Shown here one piece after another: positions 1 through 8,901 of a stretch of 64,000 nucleotides of DNA; the stretch's first letter is position 1; every line of letters starts with the position of its first letter. The notes beneath the pieces were generated by a model. That model was given only the letters and a program-made list of their open reading frames with translations. It was not told the DNA's origin and searched no databases. A program made the translations under genes and the position numbers. Origin of the DNA: Clostridia bacterium. GTDB taxonomy: Bacteria > Bacillota > Clostridia > Christensenellales > Aristaeellaceae. Location of the stretch: contig JAFWEJ010000008.1 in assembly GCA_017512985.1 (NCBI GenBank), forward strand, positions 528,892-592,891, read 5' to 3'.

Positions 1-161
1 CCGTCTTCAGTGTACTTCAGGGCAGCATCAGTCGTTTTCAGAGGATTCAGGCGGATTCCCCTGACAGGAGGTTTATCCAGGGAATGCAAAAAAGCGGACA
101 GCTCTTCCCCGAGCTGCAGCCGCATCCTGCTGACAAATGCTTCCGGGAGCTGTCCGTTCAT
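1..161 (-). CDS. RNA m5C methyltransferase, RsmF/NOL1-NOP2-Sun type (N-terminus only)
   Basis: The minus strand encodes about 53 residues from an ATG whose first bases overlap the stop of the upstream ATPase gene (ATGA overlap). The gene runs off the left edge. The translation begins MNGQLPEAFVSRM and continues through a region reading PPVRGIRLNPLKTT. This matches the N-terminal pattern of the RsmF/RsmB family (an LPxAF start, then a KPxVRGxRxNxLK stretch). Proteins of this family methylate a cytosine of 16S rRNA or tRNA using S-adenosylmethionine. The catalytic domain lies outside the window, so the exact target cannot be named. Translational coupling places it last in the visible cdaA operon. 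Confidence 0.7.
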   Translation of the reverse strand, partial: MNGQLPEAFVSRMRLQLGEELSAFLHSLDKPPVRGIRLNPLKTTDAALKYTED

Positions 162-844
162 ACCTGTTCCATCCATTCCGGCGCCATATATCTCCTGATC
201 TTCAGTGTCGGTGTCTGAAGACGGCACTTTTCCAGGAGTTCCTCTTTCCCGGCGGTAATCACTTCGCTCACGCCGAGTTTTTCAGCGCAGGAAAGCGTCA
301 CCCGTTCTCCGTTTTCGATCATTCCCGGTTCCGTCATGTCCGCCAGGTTGGTATTGTTGATCAGCATATCGATCTTCAGCCGGCCCCGGTTGCAGATCCG
401 TTCAGCAAGATCAACAATCTCCTCCGGTTCCCTGGTAAGGGGTCTCATACAGTTGATCACAAGGATCATTTTTGTTTCTTCCCGCCTTGCCATGAACGAG
501 GGATAATACCTGCCCAGCGCTGCTGCGCCAGTATCGTCCCCGCCGACGTCAAAGATTACTCTGTCCGAGGGGACTTCAAAAACGCTCTGAATCTCCGCCG
601 GCAGGGCCGGAATATCCACCGTGGTCATTGCGTATGTCGGCATCAGCATCCTGACGCCGGCCCGCTTCATTTCTTCCGCTTTTTCCCCGCTTCTGAAATA
701 CGGATTGACGATATCCAGGTCAACCAGCGTGGTCTGAAACTGCTGTGAAAAGCGCAGCGCCAGATTGAGTGCCAGTTCGGTCTTCCCGCTTCCGTAATTG
801 CCGGTCAGCACAAGGTAACGGCAGCCCTGAAGAAGATCTGTCAT
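158..844 (-). CDS. ParA/CooC-like P-loop ATPase of unknown role
   Basis: This is a 228-residue soluble protein. A P-loop of the form TGNYGSGKTE lies at residues 14-23, LVDLDIVNPYF follows near residue 41, and FDVGGDDTGAAALG near residue 98 resembles a Walker B/switch II region. NNTNL around residue 164 resembles the base-contacting loop of SIMIBI-class NTPases. The size and motif order fit MinD/ParA/CooC relatives, but no deviant Walker A signature lysine is evident, so this is not a standard partition ATPase. It starts inside the stop of the preceding membrane protein (ATGA) and overlaps the following RNA methyltransferase in the same way, so the three are probably translated together. The function is unknown. 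Confidence 0.6.
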   Translation of the reverse strand: MTDLLQGCRYLVLTGNYGSGKTELALNLALRFSQQFQTTLVDLDIVNPYFRSGEKAEEMKRAGVRMLMPTYAMTTVDIPALPAEIQSVFEVPSDRVIFDVGGDDTGAAALGRYYPSFMARREETKMILVINCMRPLTREPEEIVDLAERICNRGRLKIDMLINNTNLADMTEPGMIENGERVTLSCAEKLGVSEVITAGKEELLEKCRLQTPTLKIRRYMAPEWMEQV

Positions 845-1605
845 TCTTCTTTGTCCTCACTTTTTTTCCATCCGCTCGGATAGACCGGTTCACGGTATGC
901 CCTGCGGCTGTCGATCACGTTTTGCGGCGCGTCAAACTGCTTCAGTTCTTCTTCGGGATCAGTAAACAGTTCTGCTACGTTTACCCTTTTCCGTCTTCTT
1001 GGTACGACGGGATTCTGTTCGTTCCTGTCCGGTCCGGCAGCCTGGCTTTCTGTTCTCTCAGGTTCCTCTGCCGGCAGTATATTTGTATGCGTTTTTTCCG
1101 CGGGTCTGCGGTAAGGGCTGTCCTCCGGAACAATATAACCTGCATTGGTGACCATCGCCGGTTTTTCGGCAGGCTGTATGTCCGTTTGGTTCGGTTTTTC
1201 AGTTTCGTCCTCCCATTGGGAGAAATCCGGCTCCTGAACACGCCTTTCATGATATGCCGGCACCGGTTCCGGAACCGGATCCCTTCGGGGTTGCCTCACC
1301 GGCCTGGAGGTATTGTCAGCGGAAAAAGTCTCCTGTTCTTCATATTCCGGCTCTTCGGATTTTTTACTGTTTCCGGACAAAAAGCTCTTCCAGACCTTGA
1401 ACGGTTTCCATCGGAAGAGGTATACGCACAGATCGGCAGCCAGGCCGACCACGCACAGTATGCCCGCAATCAGGAGCCAGTTCCTGCCGATCCAGTTGAA
1501 CAGAGAATACCCTTTTTCATTTGTAAAAGCGGACCATACTGCTGAAACAGCTCCCTGAAGCCATCCCAGCATGATCTTGAACAGAGAGTTTGCAAAGCTT
1601 CCCAT
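841..1605 (-). CDS. membrane-anchored protein with long hydrophilic tail, unknown
   Basis: The protein has 254 residues. The N-terminal 60 residues hold an amphipathic stretch and one clear membrane segment (about residues 43-66, NWLLIAGILCVVGLAADLCV). The remainder is rich in Glu, Pro, Arg and Lys and is probably disordered. A more conserved-looking tail near residues 215-245 reads VNVAELFTDPEEELKQFD. The start is preceded by GTAAGGAG at good spacing. It lies 10 bases after cdaR and overlaps the ATPase gene by four bases. The layout suggests a cytoplasmic tail tethered near the CdaA/CdaR complex, but that rests on position only. I do not recognise the family. Confidence 0.5.
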   Translation of the reverse strand: MGSFANSLFKIMLGWLQGAVSAVWSAFTNEKGYSLFNWIGRNWLLIAGILCVVGLAADLCVYLFRWKPFKVWKSFLSGNSKKSEEPEYEEQETFSADNTSRPVRQPRRDPVPEPVPAYHERRVQEPDFSQWEDETEKPNQTDIQPAEKPAMVTNAGYIVPEDSPYRRPAEKTHTNILPAEEPERTESQAAGPDRNEQNPVVPRRRKRVNVAELFTDPEEELKQFDAPQNVIDSRRAYREPVYPSGWKKSEDKEE

Positions 1606-1615
1606 CTGATACTCC

Positions 1616-2674
1616 TTACGGGTCTTCCGCTTCGATCTCGACGGTTACCGTAATGGTGTCGTTGGAGAGGATCGCGTCGTCGGAAGGCTTCTGAACTTTC
1701 AGTTGGAAAGGCGTGGTCTCCTTCAGGTTTCTCACATTGATTGTATTGCGTTCAAGGGACAGGTCTGTCATCTGTTCGAGGACTTCCTCCCTGGCGGCAA
1801 CCGTCACGGTTTCGGGACTGATACGGATGTTTTTGATATGATAGCCTTTTGCCGCCGTTCCGGTTGTCTGGATGAGGTCAACGGTATCAAACGTCTTGCT
1901 TGGAAGGATATTCAGCTCAATCAGTACGCTGTCAATCGTCAGGGAAGAGCTTGTCATGCTGACCAGAGAGCTTTTTACCGCTTCTCCTGCACGGTTGTAC
2001 AGTACGATTTCTGAGCTGGTAACGATCTGTCCTTCTTTCCACTCGATATCTTCCGTCCTGATATAGGCGCGGGCACGGGAAACATTCGTTACAATGGACT
2101 TCGGACCGCTGACAGCAATAAGGGCCGGATCCACGGAAGGCGTAGACATATACCATCCCTCGGGGATGTCTCCTTCCACAGAGACGGAAACCGGGATTCT
2201 CTGGCGTACAATATAGTCTTCGACCATAACCTTGACCGAAGATGGATTGGTGGATGTGACCTTGCCGTATGTGGAGGAATTGGTGCTCTGGAGCCTGATC
2301 TCCTGCTCGCCCGTTCCTTTGATCCTGCTCAGGTCAAGGCGCACGTTGTATGAGGACGCTTCTGCACGGTCATACTGTTTCTGCGGAACCGCGGCTGTAA
2401 TGCTGACATCGTCCAGCAGTTCATCCAGATCGGACACGACAATCAAACTGTTGCTTTTCAGGGCTTCAGTGCCTGATACCGAAACGGCTACATTCTGGAA
2501 TGTCTTGTCCCGGGTGATCGTCTCATCCTGTGAGATCAGTCCGGCCCAGAGCAGAATGGAAATCAGGATGGCAAGTGCTTTGAGCCATCCGTTATGGAGT
2601 ACCAGGTGCCTGAGTCCGTCAACCAGCGCGTTCAGGTATCTTTTGAAGTTTATCTTCTTTTTGTTCTCGCTCAT
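1616..2674 (-). CDS. cdaR: YbbR-domain regulator of diadenylate cyclase
   Basis: The protein has 352 residues. A single N-terminal membrane segment (about residues 29-48, GWLKALAILISILLWAGLI) is followed by an extracellular region of tandem YbbR repeats. The repeats show the typical VSVSVEGDIPEGW and PETVTVAAREEVL patterns. In Firmicutes, CdaR binds CdaA and modulates its c-di-AMP synthesis. The gene starts four bases inside the end of cdaA (ATGA overlap), which is the usual arrangement. glmM, which commonly follows, is absent. Instead an unknown membrane protein and a P-loop ATPase come next. Confidence 0.9.
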   Translation of the reverse strand: MSENKKKINFKRYLNALVDGLRHLVLHNGWLKALAILISILLWAGLISQDETITRDKTFQNVAVSVSGTEALKSNSLIVVSDLDELLDDVSITAAVPQKQYDRAEASSYNVRLDLSRIKGTGEQEIRLQSTNSSTYGKVTSTNPSSVKVMVEDYIVRQRIPVSVSVEGDIPEGWYMSTPSVDPALIAVSGPKSIVTNVSRARAYIRTEDIEWKEGQIVTSSEIVLYNRAGEAVKSSLVSMTSSSLTIDSVLIELNILPSKTFDTVDLIQTTGTAAKGYHIKNIRISPETVTVAAREEVLEQMTDLSLERNTINVRNLKETTPFQLKVQKPSDDAILSNDTITVTVEIEAEDP

Positions 2675-3534
2675 TTTTTCTTTTCCACCGCTCCTTTTCT
2701 GACGAAATTCCGGAGGATGGATCCAAGCCCGGTGACTTTGGCCCTGTACAGTCCGTTCAGGAATGCTCTCAGTTCGTCAACTGTAAAAGGCCGCTTCAGG
2801 GTTCCGTCTGCAGCCAGGCTGACAATACCGGTCTCCTCGGACACAACAATTACGGCAGCGTCTGTGTTTTCAGTAATACCGACAGCTGCGCGGTGACGCG
2901 TTCCCAGCTCCCGGCTGACGCCGCTGGCTTCGGCAAGCGGCAGGATACAGGCGGCAGCCATGATTTGTTCGTTCCGGATTACGACGGCGCCGTCGTGCAG
3001 GGGCGTATTCGGTTCAAATATGTTTTCCAGCAGGGGGGCGGATATCTCCGCGTTCAGCTGCGTTCCGGTCTCAATCACATCCTGCAGGCCGGTTTTCCGT
3101 TCAAAAACGATAAGCGCTCCGACGCGCCTGCGGCTGAGGTCGACGACTGTCTGCACGATCTCGTTGATGATGATCCCGCTGTCGTCATCCAGTATCCATT
3201 TGCTCCTCTTGGTAATGATCCTGCTCCGCCCCAGCCGCTCAAGCATCTTACGGATCTCCGGCTGGAAGAGGATCACCAGGACCAGCGCGCCGTTCTGCAG
3301 AATAACCATCAGAAGCCAGTTCAGGCTTGTCAGACCAAGCACGTTGCTGACAATCACGATCAGTATCAGCAGAAACAGGCCCTTCAGCAGGGCGCTTCCG
3401 CGGGTATGTCTTGTCAGCAGGAGCAGTTCATATACGATCACAGCCACGATCAGGATATCGATGATGTCGATGATTCCGAGACGATGGGTCAGGTTCCACG
3501 TCATATTGCGGATCGTTGACCAGATATCGTTCAC
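2671..3534 (-). CDS. cdaA: diadenylate cyclase (CdaA/DacA)
   Basis: The protein has 287 residues and makes c-di-AMP from two ATP at the membrane. Three membrane segments lie in the first 100 residues, followed by the DisA_N/DAC catalytic domain. The two catalytic signatures are visible: LHDGAVVI near residue 180 and GTRHRAAVG near residue 212. The start is GTG, chosen because GGGGGTGATTCT precedes it and the translation begins MNDIWSTI. A sigma-A-like promoter lies about 25-50 bases upstream. It heads a minus-strand operon with cdaR, a membrane protein, a P-loop ATPase and an RNA methyltransferase. Confidence 0.95.
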   Translation of the reverse strand: MNDIWSTIRNMTWNLTHRLGIIDIIDILIVAVIVYELLLLTRHTRGSALLKGLFLLILIVIVSNVLGLTSLNWLLMVILQNGALVLVILFQPEIRKMLERLGRSRIITKRSKWILDDDSGIIINEIVQTVVDLSRRRVGALIVFERKTGLQDVIETGTQLNAEISAPLLENIFEPNTPLHDGAVVIRNEQIMAAACILPLAEASGVSRELGTRHRAAVGITENTDAAVIVVSEETGIVSLAADGTLKRPFTVDELRAFLNGLYRAKVTGLGSILRNFVRKGAVEKKK

Positions 3535-3558
3535 AGAATCACCCCCGTTCTCCTTTCA

Positions 3559-3587
3559 ATTATACACGAGAACGGAATAATTGAAAA
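3559..3587 (-). promoter_or_regulatory. sigma-A-type promoter for cdaA operon
   Basis: On the minus strand TTTTCA and a perfect TATAAT are separated by 17 bases. They lie just upstream of the cdaA ribosome binding site. Confidence 0.6.
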
Positions 3588-3607
3588 GGGAATCAATACA
3601 GATAAAT

Positions 3608-3646
3608 AACAAAAAGAAACGGGGCTGAACCTGCGTACAGCCCCTG
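3608..3646 (-). terminator. intrinsic terminator after the nucleoside ABC operon
   Basis: GGGGCTG and CAGCCCC form a stem around a 10-base loop. On the minus strand this is followed by GTTTCTTTTTG. It lies 20 bases after the last permease gene and isolates it from the cdaA promoter. Confidence 0.75.
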
Positions 3647-3666
3647 TTTAATAGTGTATCTGACTC

Positions 3667-4698
3667 CTAACGTCTTGACGGATCGTATGGTATGCCTTCT
3701 GCTTTCGGAGCCCTTGAACTCTTTGAGGTAAAGGCAAGAACAACCAGTGTGATCAGATATGGCAGCATTCTGTAGAAATGCGAGCTGATGCCAATATCTG
3801 CAAGCCAATATTTCCCGTCTGCGTTGATATCCAGCGTGTTGTATGTAGCAGCAATGCATTTAAAGATACCAAACAGGAAAGCACCGCCAGCAATAGGAAG
3901 CGGTTTCCAGTTCCCGAAAATCATAACTGCGAGTGCGAGGAAACCAAATCCAGCAACTTCTCCGTTTGCGGTACAGTTGGCAGTCGTGACTGCATACACG
4001 CATCCTCCTAAACCTGCCAATGCGCCGGAAATCATAACGCCTGCATAACGCATTCTGATCACATTGATGCCCAGCGAAGCGGATGCCTGTGGATTCTCTC
4101 CGCAGGAGCGAAGGCGGATGCCGAACCTGGTCTTGTATAGGATTATAGACATAATGACAAAAAGAACGATACATATATAGGTTGTTAAATAAACCTTGTT
4201 CAGCAATGCGTCGCCTATCCAGCTGAGCTTATAGCTTTTGTCAAATCCCCACATGGATTTTTTGATCATGAACCAGGTAGCAGAATCGCCTGTGGAAAGC
4301 AGAAGCGCGTTCTGTTTTGCAGTGATCCGGACAAGAAACAGCACAAGCGCCGGCGCCAACATATTCAGTGCAGTACCGCCGATGGTCTGGTCCGCTTTCA
4401 AGTTGATTGCCGCAAAAGCCAGAAGCAGCGAGAAAATGCTTCCCGCGACAGCAGCGATCAGCATTGCCAGAAGAAGAAGCCATTGCATTGTCCACATGTT
4501 ACCTGAAGCCTTGACAGCGCTGAACCATCCAAGATCGACCATTACATTCAGGCATACTACGCCGATGTATGCGCCGAAAATCATCATACCTTCAAGCGCA
4601 AGATTGATAATACCGCTGCGCTCGGCAAATACACCGGCCAAAGCAACAATCATCAGCGGCACCATATACATAAGAGTTTGACGGATCAGGAACGCCAT
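3667..4698 (-). CDS. nucleoside ABC transporter permease (NupQ/YufQ type)
   Basis: The protein has 343 residues and about eight to nine hydrophobic segments. It has the branched-chain/ribose permease (BPD_transp_2) pattern, including NLALEGMMIFGAYIGV near residue 45 and LRSCGENPQASASLGI near residue 210, the usual EAA-like contact loop for the ATPase. I chose the ATG at 4698 over a longer reading because GGGGAGGTGAAGAAG precedes it and its ATG overlaps the stop of the first permease (TAATG). With the neighbouring permease, ATPase and BMP lipoprotein it should import nucleosides. The precise substrate cannot be read from sequence. Confidence 0.88.
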   Translation of the reverse strand: MAFLIRQTLMYMVPLMIVALAGVFAERSGIINLALEGMMIFGAYIGVVCLNVMVDLGWFSAVKASGNMWTMQWLLLLAMLIAAVAGSIFSLLLAFAAINLKADQTIGGTALNMLAPALVLFLVRITAKQNALLLSTGDSATWFMIKKSMWGFDKSYKLSWIGDALLNKVYLTTYICIVLFVIMSIILYKTRFGIRLRSCGENPQASASLGINVIRMRYAGVMISGALAGLGGCVYAVTTANCTANGEVAGFGFLALAVMIFGNWKPLPIAGGAFLFGIFKCIAATYNTLDINADGKYWLADIGISSHFYRMLPYLITLVVLAFTSKSSRAPKAEGIPYDPSRR

Positions 4699-5975
4699 TA
4701 CTTCTTCACCTCCCCTTCCCGGACCGGACTTACGGAAATCTTTCTTTTCCTTCCGAGCCACATCTTAAACATGAGCATAAATGCTGACAAATATACGATT
4801 ACTGCAATAATGACATCCGTTATATATTCGTTGTACGATGTCATCTTTGTCAGCTGCTGTCCGTTGATATTGAGGAACGACATAAACGTTCCGGTGAAGA
4901 TGACGCCTATTGGGTTATTCACTGCAAGCAAAGCTACTGCGATGCCCGTAAAACCAACGGCAGGAAGGCTTTGATAAGTGGTCCAGAAGAACTCTGTATT
5001 TCCGCTCAGTGCATAAAGTGAACCAGCCGCTCCTGCCATTGCACCCGCCAGAGCCATGCTCAGTACGATATTCCGTTTGTCTTTGATACCGGCATATTTT
5101 GCTGCGTGACGGTTGGATCCGCAGGCTTTCAGCTGATAACCAAGCGTGGTCTTCTCCATAATGATATAGAAAATGATGGCCAGCAGGATTGCGATCAGAA
5201 TTCCCCCGTTAACCTGGCTGCCGGAAAACAGCCTGTCCAGTCCCATCTTGTCTGTGGCAACTCCGCCACGGGTGGACACAACCTCGGCGCCAGCTGGCAG
5301 ATTTGTTCCTGAAATGGTTCTTGTTCCGTCCACAATGATATCGTTGATTATGGAGGAAGTTTTGTATATATATCCGGTCTTGGTCCCTTCAAGCATATTT
5401 TTCAGGTTGCTGATATCAAACACCCATGTTACCAGGCTGGCTGCAAGCCAGTTTGTCATGATACAGGCAATGACTTCATTAATATTCAGCAGGGATTTCA
5501 GCAGACCAGGAATACATCCCCAGAGTGCGCCGGCGATCATACCGCCGAAAAATGCGATGATCCACACCAGCCATGCCGGAACTGAAGATGTCGGGATACT
5601 CAAAGCCAGAAACAAAGTGGTACAAATCCCGGCCAGATATTGTCCCGGAGCTCCAATATTGAACAGCCCGGTCTTGTATGCAATGGCAACTGATAATCCG
5701 GTCAGGATCAAAGGCATTGCACGGAACAGCATATTGCCAAAGAAGGTCGGATTAAAGCCGAAAGTCAGCGCCCCAGCTGCATCGCGGCCTGTGTTGAAAA
5801 CACCCAGAAAAATGAGACGTACGCCATCCCATATGATATTTGAACTGATCGACGGATTGAGAAGGCCCACCACAACGACGACTACCGTACCGGCAAGCAA
5901 TCCGACAAGGATCGCGATTAGTGAAGCAAAAACAGTCCTGACGCTGTCCCGCTGCAGCAATGACTTTATGTTCAT
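4698..5975 (-). CDS. nucleoside ABC transporter permease (NupP/YufP type)
   Basis: The protein has 425 residues and at least nine hydrophobic segments in a BPD_transp_2 fold. It is longer than its partner because of an insert after about residue 190, which reads [20 protein letters not shown] and faces a membrane boundary. [16 protein letters not shown] near residue 285 is the ATPase-contact loop. The start has AAAGGAGGTTGAGGCATA upstream. The gene overlaps the downstream permease by one base and directly follows the ATPase gene, so the two permeases should form the heterodimeric channel. Confidence 0.88.
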   Translation of the reverse strand: MNIKSLLQRDSVRTVFASLIAILVGLLAGTVVVVVVGLLNPSISSNIIWDGVRLIFLGVFNTGRDAAGALTFGFNPTFFGNMLFRAMPLILTGLSVAIAYKTGLFNIGAPGQYLAGICTTLFLALSIPTSSVPAWLVWIIAFFGGMIAGALWGCIPGLLKSLLNINEVIACIMTNWLAASLVTWVFDISNLKNMLEGTKTGYIYKTSSIINDIIVDGTRTISGTNLPAGAEVVSTRGGVATDKMGLDRLFSGSQVNGGILIAILLAIIFYIIMEKTTLGYQLKACGSNRHAAKYAGIKDKRNIVLSMALAGAMAGAAGSLYALSGNTEFFWTTYQSLPAVGFTGIAVALLAVNNPIGVIFTGTFMSFLNINGQQLTKMTSYNEYITDVIIAVIVYLSAFMLMFKMWLGRKRKISVSPVREGEVKK

Positions 5976-7534
5976 TATGCCTCAACCTCCTTTCGATCCT
6001 GTCGTTTTGCGCCTGTCATATATAGGCCCAGTTCCTGGATTGTGGTTTGTTTAGGATTGAATTCCCCGACGATTTCGCCTTCATACATCACCAGGATTCT
6101 GTCCGAAAGGTTCATTACTTCGTCCAGTTCCAGGCTGACCAGCAGGACCGCCTTCCCTTTGTCCCGTTCTTTCACAAGCTGTTTATGAATATACTCAATC
6201 GCCCCGACGTCCAATCCGCGCGTCGGCTGGACCGCAATAATCAGTTTCTTGTCACGATCCAGTTCTCTGGCAACAATGGCCTTTTGCTGGTTTCCGCCGG
6301 ACATGGAACGGACTTTTGTGACCGGTCCCTGTCCACTGCGGACATCAAACTGTTCAATCAGCCTTTCCGCATAGGAACGGACTTCCGCAAAACGGATAAA
6401 CTGCCCCTTCTGGAACTCCGGTTCCATAAACCGCTGTAGAACCATATTCTGTTCAAGAGTAAAATCCAGCACCAGGCCGTGTTTATGGCGGTCCTCCGGA
6501 ATATGACTCATATTGTTTCCGCGGTTTTTAATTGAAAGATGCGTAATATCCTGTCCGCAGAGAGTTACTGTTCCTCCGTTGGATTTCTCAATGCCGGTGA
6601 GTCCGTAAATAAAATCCGTCTGTCCGTTTCCATCTATGCCGGCAATGCAGACGATCTCGCCTTCACGAACCTGAAAACTGACGTCATTCACTGCGTTTCT
6701 GGAATGAAGTTTGCTTGGTACACAGAAATGCGAAATGTCAAGGATCACTTCTCCCGGATTAGCGGATTCCTTTTGCACTTCAAGCTGAACAGGACGGCCG
6801 ACCATCATGTTGGACAGGCTTTGCTTGTCTGTATCGGCCGTATTGACCGTTCCGATATGCTTTCCTTTCCGAAGCACCGTCACCCGGTCAGAAACCTGCA
6901 TGATTTCATTCAGTTTGTGGCTTATGAACAGGATGCTTTTTCCTTCCGCAGCCAGGTTCTTCATGATCTGCATTAATTCGTCGATTTCCTGAGGTGTCAG
7001 CACGGCAGTCGGTTCGTCAAAGATCAAAATCTCGTTGTCGCGATACAGCATCTTCAGAATCTCAACCCGTTGCTGCATACCGACTGTAATATCCTCGATT
7101 TTTGCGTCCAGGTCAACCTTCAGCCCGTACTTTTCACTTAGTTCGGATACTTTCTTACGTGCAGCTTTCTTGGACAGGAATCCGGCCTTTGTATCTTCTG
7201 CGCCAAGGATAATATTATCGAGAACGGTAAACACATCAATCAATTTAAAGTGCTGATGAACCATACCGATTTGCAGAGCCGTGGCATCATTGGGGTCATT
7301 GATCTGAACGACCTTTCCGTTCTTTCGGATCTCGCCTTTTTCCGGTTTGTACAGCCCGAACAGAACGCTCATCAGTGTGGATTTTCCGGCGCCGTTTTCG
7401 CCTAGAAGAGCATGTATTTCTCCTTTTTTTAACTGTAGGGTGATGTCGTCATTGGCGATGATACCGGGAAATTCTTTGGTGATATGGTTCATTTCAATGA
7501 CATATTCCGAAGTTTCCGGCCGTACTTCTTCCAT
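5975..7534 (-). CDS. nucleoside ABC transporter ATP-binding protein (NupO/YufO type)
   Basis: The protein has 519 residues with two ABC domains in tandem, as in sugar/nucleoside importers. The first domain carries [12 protein letters not shown] near residue 49 and a Walker B region reading [13 protein letters not shown]. In the second, the Walker A is degenerate ([10 protein letters not shown]), as is common in this family, while [14 protein letters not shown] is retained. The start at 7534 follows GCAAGGAGGACGGCATAT. A longer in-frame reading would run into the terminator hairpin and was rejected. It sits between the lipoprotein gene and the permease pair. Confidence 0.9.
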   Translation of the reverse strand: MEEVRPETSEYVIEMNHITKEFPGIIANDDITLQLKKGEIHALLGENGAGKSTLMSVLFGLYKPEKGEIRKNGKVVQINDPNDATALQIGMVHQHFKLIDVFTVLDNIILGAEDTKAGFLSKKAARKKVSELSEKYGLKVDLDAKIEDITVGMQQRVEILKMLYRDNEILIFDEPTAVLTPQEIDELMQIMKNLAAEGKSILFISHKLNEIMQVSDRVTVLRKGKHIGTVNTADTDKQSLSNMMVGRPVQLEVQKESANPGEVILDISHFCVPSKLHSRNAVNDVSFQVREGEIVCIAGIDGNGQTDFIYGLTGIEKSNGGTVTLCGQDITHLSIKNRGNNMSHIPEDRHKHGLVLDFTLEQNMVLQRFMEPEFQKGQFIRFAEVRSYAERLIEQFDVRSGQGPVTKVRSMSGGNQQKAIVARELDRDKKLIIAVQPTRGLDVGAIEYIHKQLVKERDKGKAVLLVSLELDEVMNLSDRILVMYEGEIVGEFNPKQTTIQELGLYMTGAKRQDRKEVEA

Positions 7535-7588
7535 ATATGCCGTCCTCCTTGCGGTTTTTTCTCTGTAATATATTATACCAGAGTCAAT

Positions 7589-7619
7589 CAAAAAAAGGAA
7601 GGGCGCAAGGCCCTCCCTT
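7589..7619 (-). terminator. intrinsic terminator between substrate-binding protein and ABC genes
   Basis: AAGGGAGGGC and GCCCTTCCTT form a 10-bp stem with a CTTGC loop and a run of T on the minus strand. Partial readthrough would give more binding protein than transporter, a common pattern in ABC operons. Confidence 0.8.
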
Positions 7620-7634
7620 CGGGAATCTCCCATG

Positions 7635-8753
7635 TTATTTTACAATTTCGATCTTCAGATTCGGATACTCTTCCTTCTGGTTTTCGTATTTGTTGTCAAT
7701 CTTGATTTCTCCGGAAAGAACAGCTTCAACCATCTTGTTGTAGTCTTCAACCGTGAACTTCTTGAAGCGCCAGGATTCCTCGGAAGTGGGCAGCGCAATC
7801 GCGCCTTCCTTGGTACCGTAAACAGGGCTGGTTCCGCCGAATTCATCCCATTTGCCTTCATAATAAGCCTTCAGGATATCATAGGTTGCAGCGCCCACGC
7901 CCTTCAACGGAGAAGTCAGCACCCATTCGGATTTGCTCGCATAGTCAGAGTCAACGCCCATCGTCCAGGCTTCGTTGGCCGCGGCTGCAGCGAAGCAGCT
8001 CTTATACATCTGTCCGCCGCAGGGGAAGATCACTTCAGTTCCACTCTCATACCAGCCATTCAGCATCGCTTGAAGTTCCGGAGAGTCGGTAAAGGTTGCG
8101 CCATACAGCCAGGAGAACTTCATTTCAACCTGGACCCCGAGCTCTTCAGCTGCAGCTTCTGCTCCCTGAACAAATCCATATCCATAACGGCAGCACGCAG
8201 GGTTCGTTCCACCGCCGCCGCCGGAGAAGCCCAGCTTGGTAAATCCATCTTTAACCGTTGCATAGCCAGCGAAATAGCCACATTCTTCCTCACGGAAAGA
8301 AATACCGATCGTATTCTTTTCGAAGGGTTCGCCGTCCATGTAGGATTCGCCATCAACCCACACCCATTTTACTTGTGAATACAGTTTTGCCAGTTTTTCA
8401 ACTTCGACCTGAGCCATAAAACCAGATACGACGACAATTTCCGCACCGTTGTTCACAGCAGCAAGCATTGCATCATAACGGTCGTCGCCGGTTGCTTCCT
8501 GACCGTTAGCGGGCTGATAATACTTGTATGCAATGTTGTTTTCAGACGCAAAACGTTTTACGCCGTTGAAGATTCCTTCGTTGAAAGAACCGTCTTTCAG
8601 TTGCCCGACGTCGGTAACAAAAGCAATGGGATATTTCCCGTTATCAGAAGTCATCTCGTCAGGAATCGCGTCATAATCCACTGCTTCCGCAAACACGGAT
8701 GCGCATCCGAGAATCATGACCACTGCCAGCAGAATAGCAAACAGCTTTTTCAT
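7635..8753 (-). CDS. BMP-family nucleoside-binding protein
   Basis: The protein has 372 residues. It starts MKKLFAILLAVVMILGCAS, followed by VFAEA, so it could be processed as a lipoprotein at Cys17 or by signal peptidase I after VFA. The BMP domain (PnrA/TmpC/Med family) is recognised from PIAFVTDVGQLKDGSFNEG near residue 45, GFMAQVEVEKLAKLY, and FSGGGGGTNPACCRYGYGF near residue 170. Members bind purine nucleosides and feed the NupOPQ-type permease encoded downstream. The start at 8753 was chosen for AGAAAGGGGAAACC upstream. It has its own strong promoter and a terminator before the ATPase gene. Confidence 0.9.
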   Translation of the reverse strand: MKKLFAILLAVVMILGCASVFAEAVDYDAIPDEMTSDNGKYPIAFVTDVGQLKDGSFNEGIFNGVKRFASENNIAYKYYQPANGQEATGDDRYDAMLAAVNNGAEIVVVSGFMAQVEVEKLAKLYSQVKWVWVDGESYMDGEPFEKNTIGISFREEECGYFAGYATVKDGFTKLGFSGGGGGTNPACCRYGYGFVQGAEAAAEELGVQVEMKFSWLYGATFTDSPELQAMLNGWYESGTEVIFPCGGQMYKSCFAAAAANEAWTMGVDSDYASKSEWVLTSPLKGVGAATYDILKAYYEGKWDEFGGTSPVYGTKEGAIALPTSEESWRFKKFTVEDYNKMVEAVLSGEIKIDNKYENQKEEYPNLKIEIVK

Positions 8754-8803
8754 AAATGGTTTCCCCTTTCTGATTGTCGGCATATTGCCGTTTCTTTGTC
8801 AGA

Positions 8804-8832
8804 ATTATAGCAAAAACCGGTACACTTGGAAA
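8804..8832 (-). promoter_or_regulatory. promoter of the nucleoside-binding protein gene
   Basis: On the minus strand TTTCCA and a perfect TATAAT stand 17 bases apart. The -35 box lies in the loop of the upstream gene's terminator hairpin, so the two signals overlap. A short CGGCA-TAT-TGCCG palindrome (8778-8790) lies in the leader. Confidence 0.65.
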
Positions 8833-8844
8833 GAGTGTACCGGT
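8811..8844 (-). terminator. intrinsic terminator after the SH3-repeat gene
   Basis: ACCGGTACACT and AGTGTACCGGT form a perfect 11-bp stem with a 7-base loop. On the minus strand it is followed by TTTTTG, 58 bases after the SH3-repeat gene stop. Confidence 0.8.
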
Positions 8845-8901
8845 AATTTTGTTTTGATTTTGTTTTTCGAAAAACAAATGAAACAAACTGTAATAATTTG
8901 G

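Noticed and set aside
8858-8877. 20-base AT-rich perfect palindrome downstream of the SH3-repeat gene
   Set aside because: It is built from T and A runs around TCGA with no bearing on a promoter that I can see. The neighbouring GC-rich hairpin already accounts for termination.
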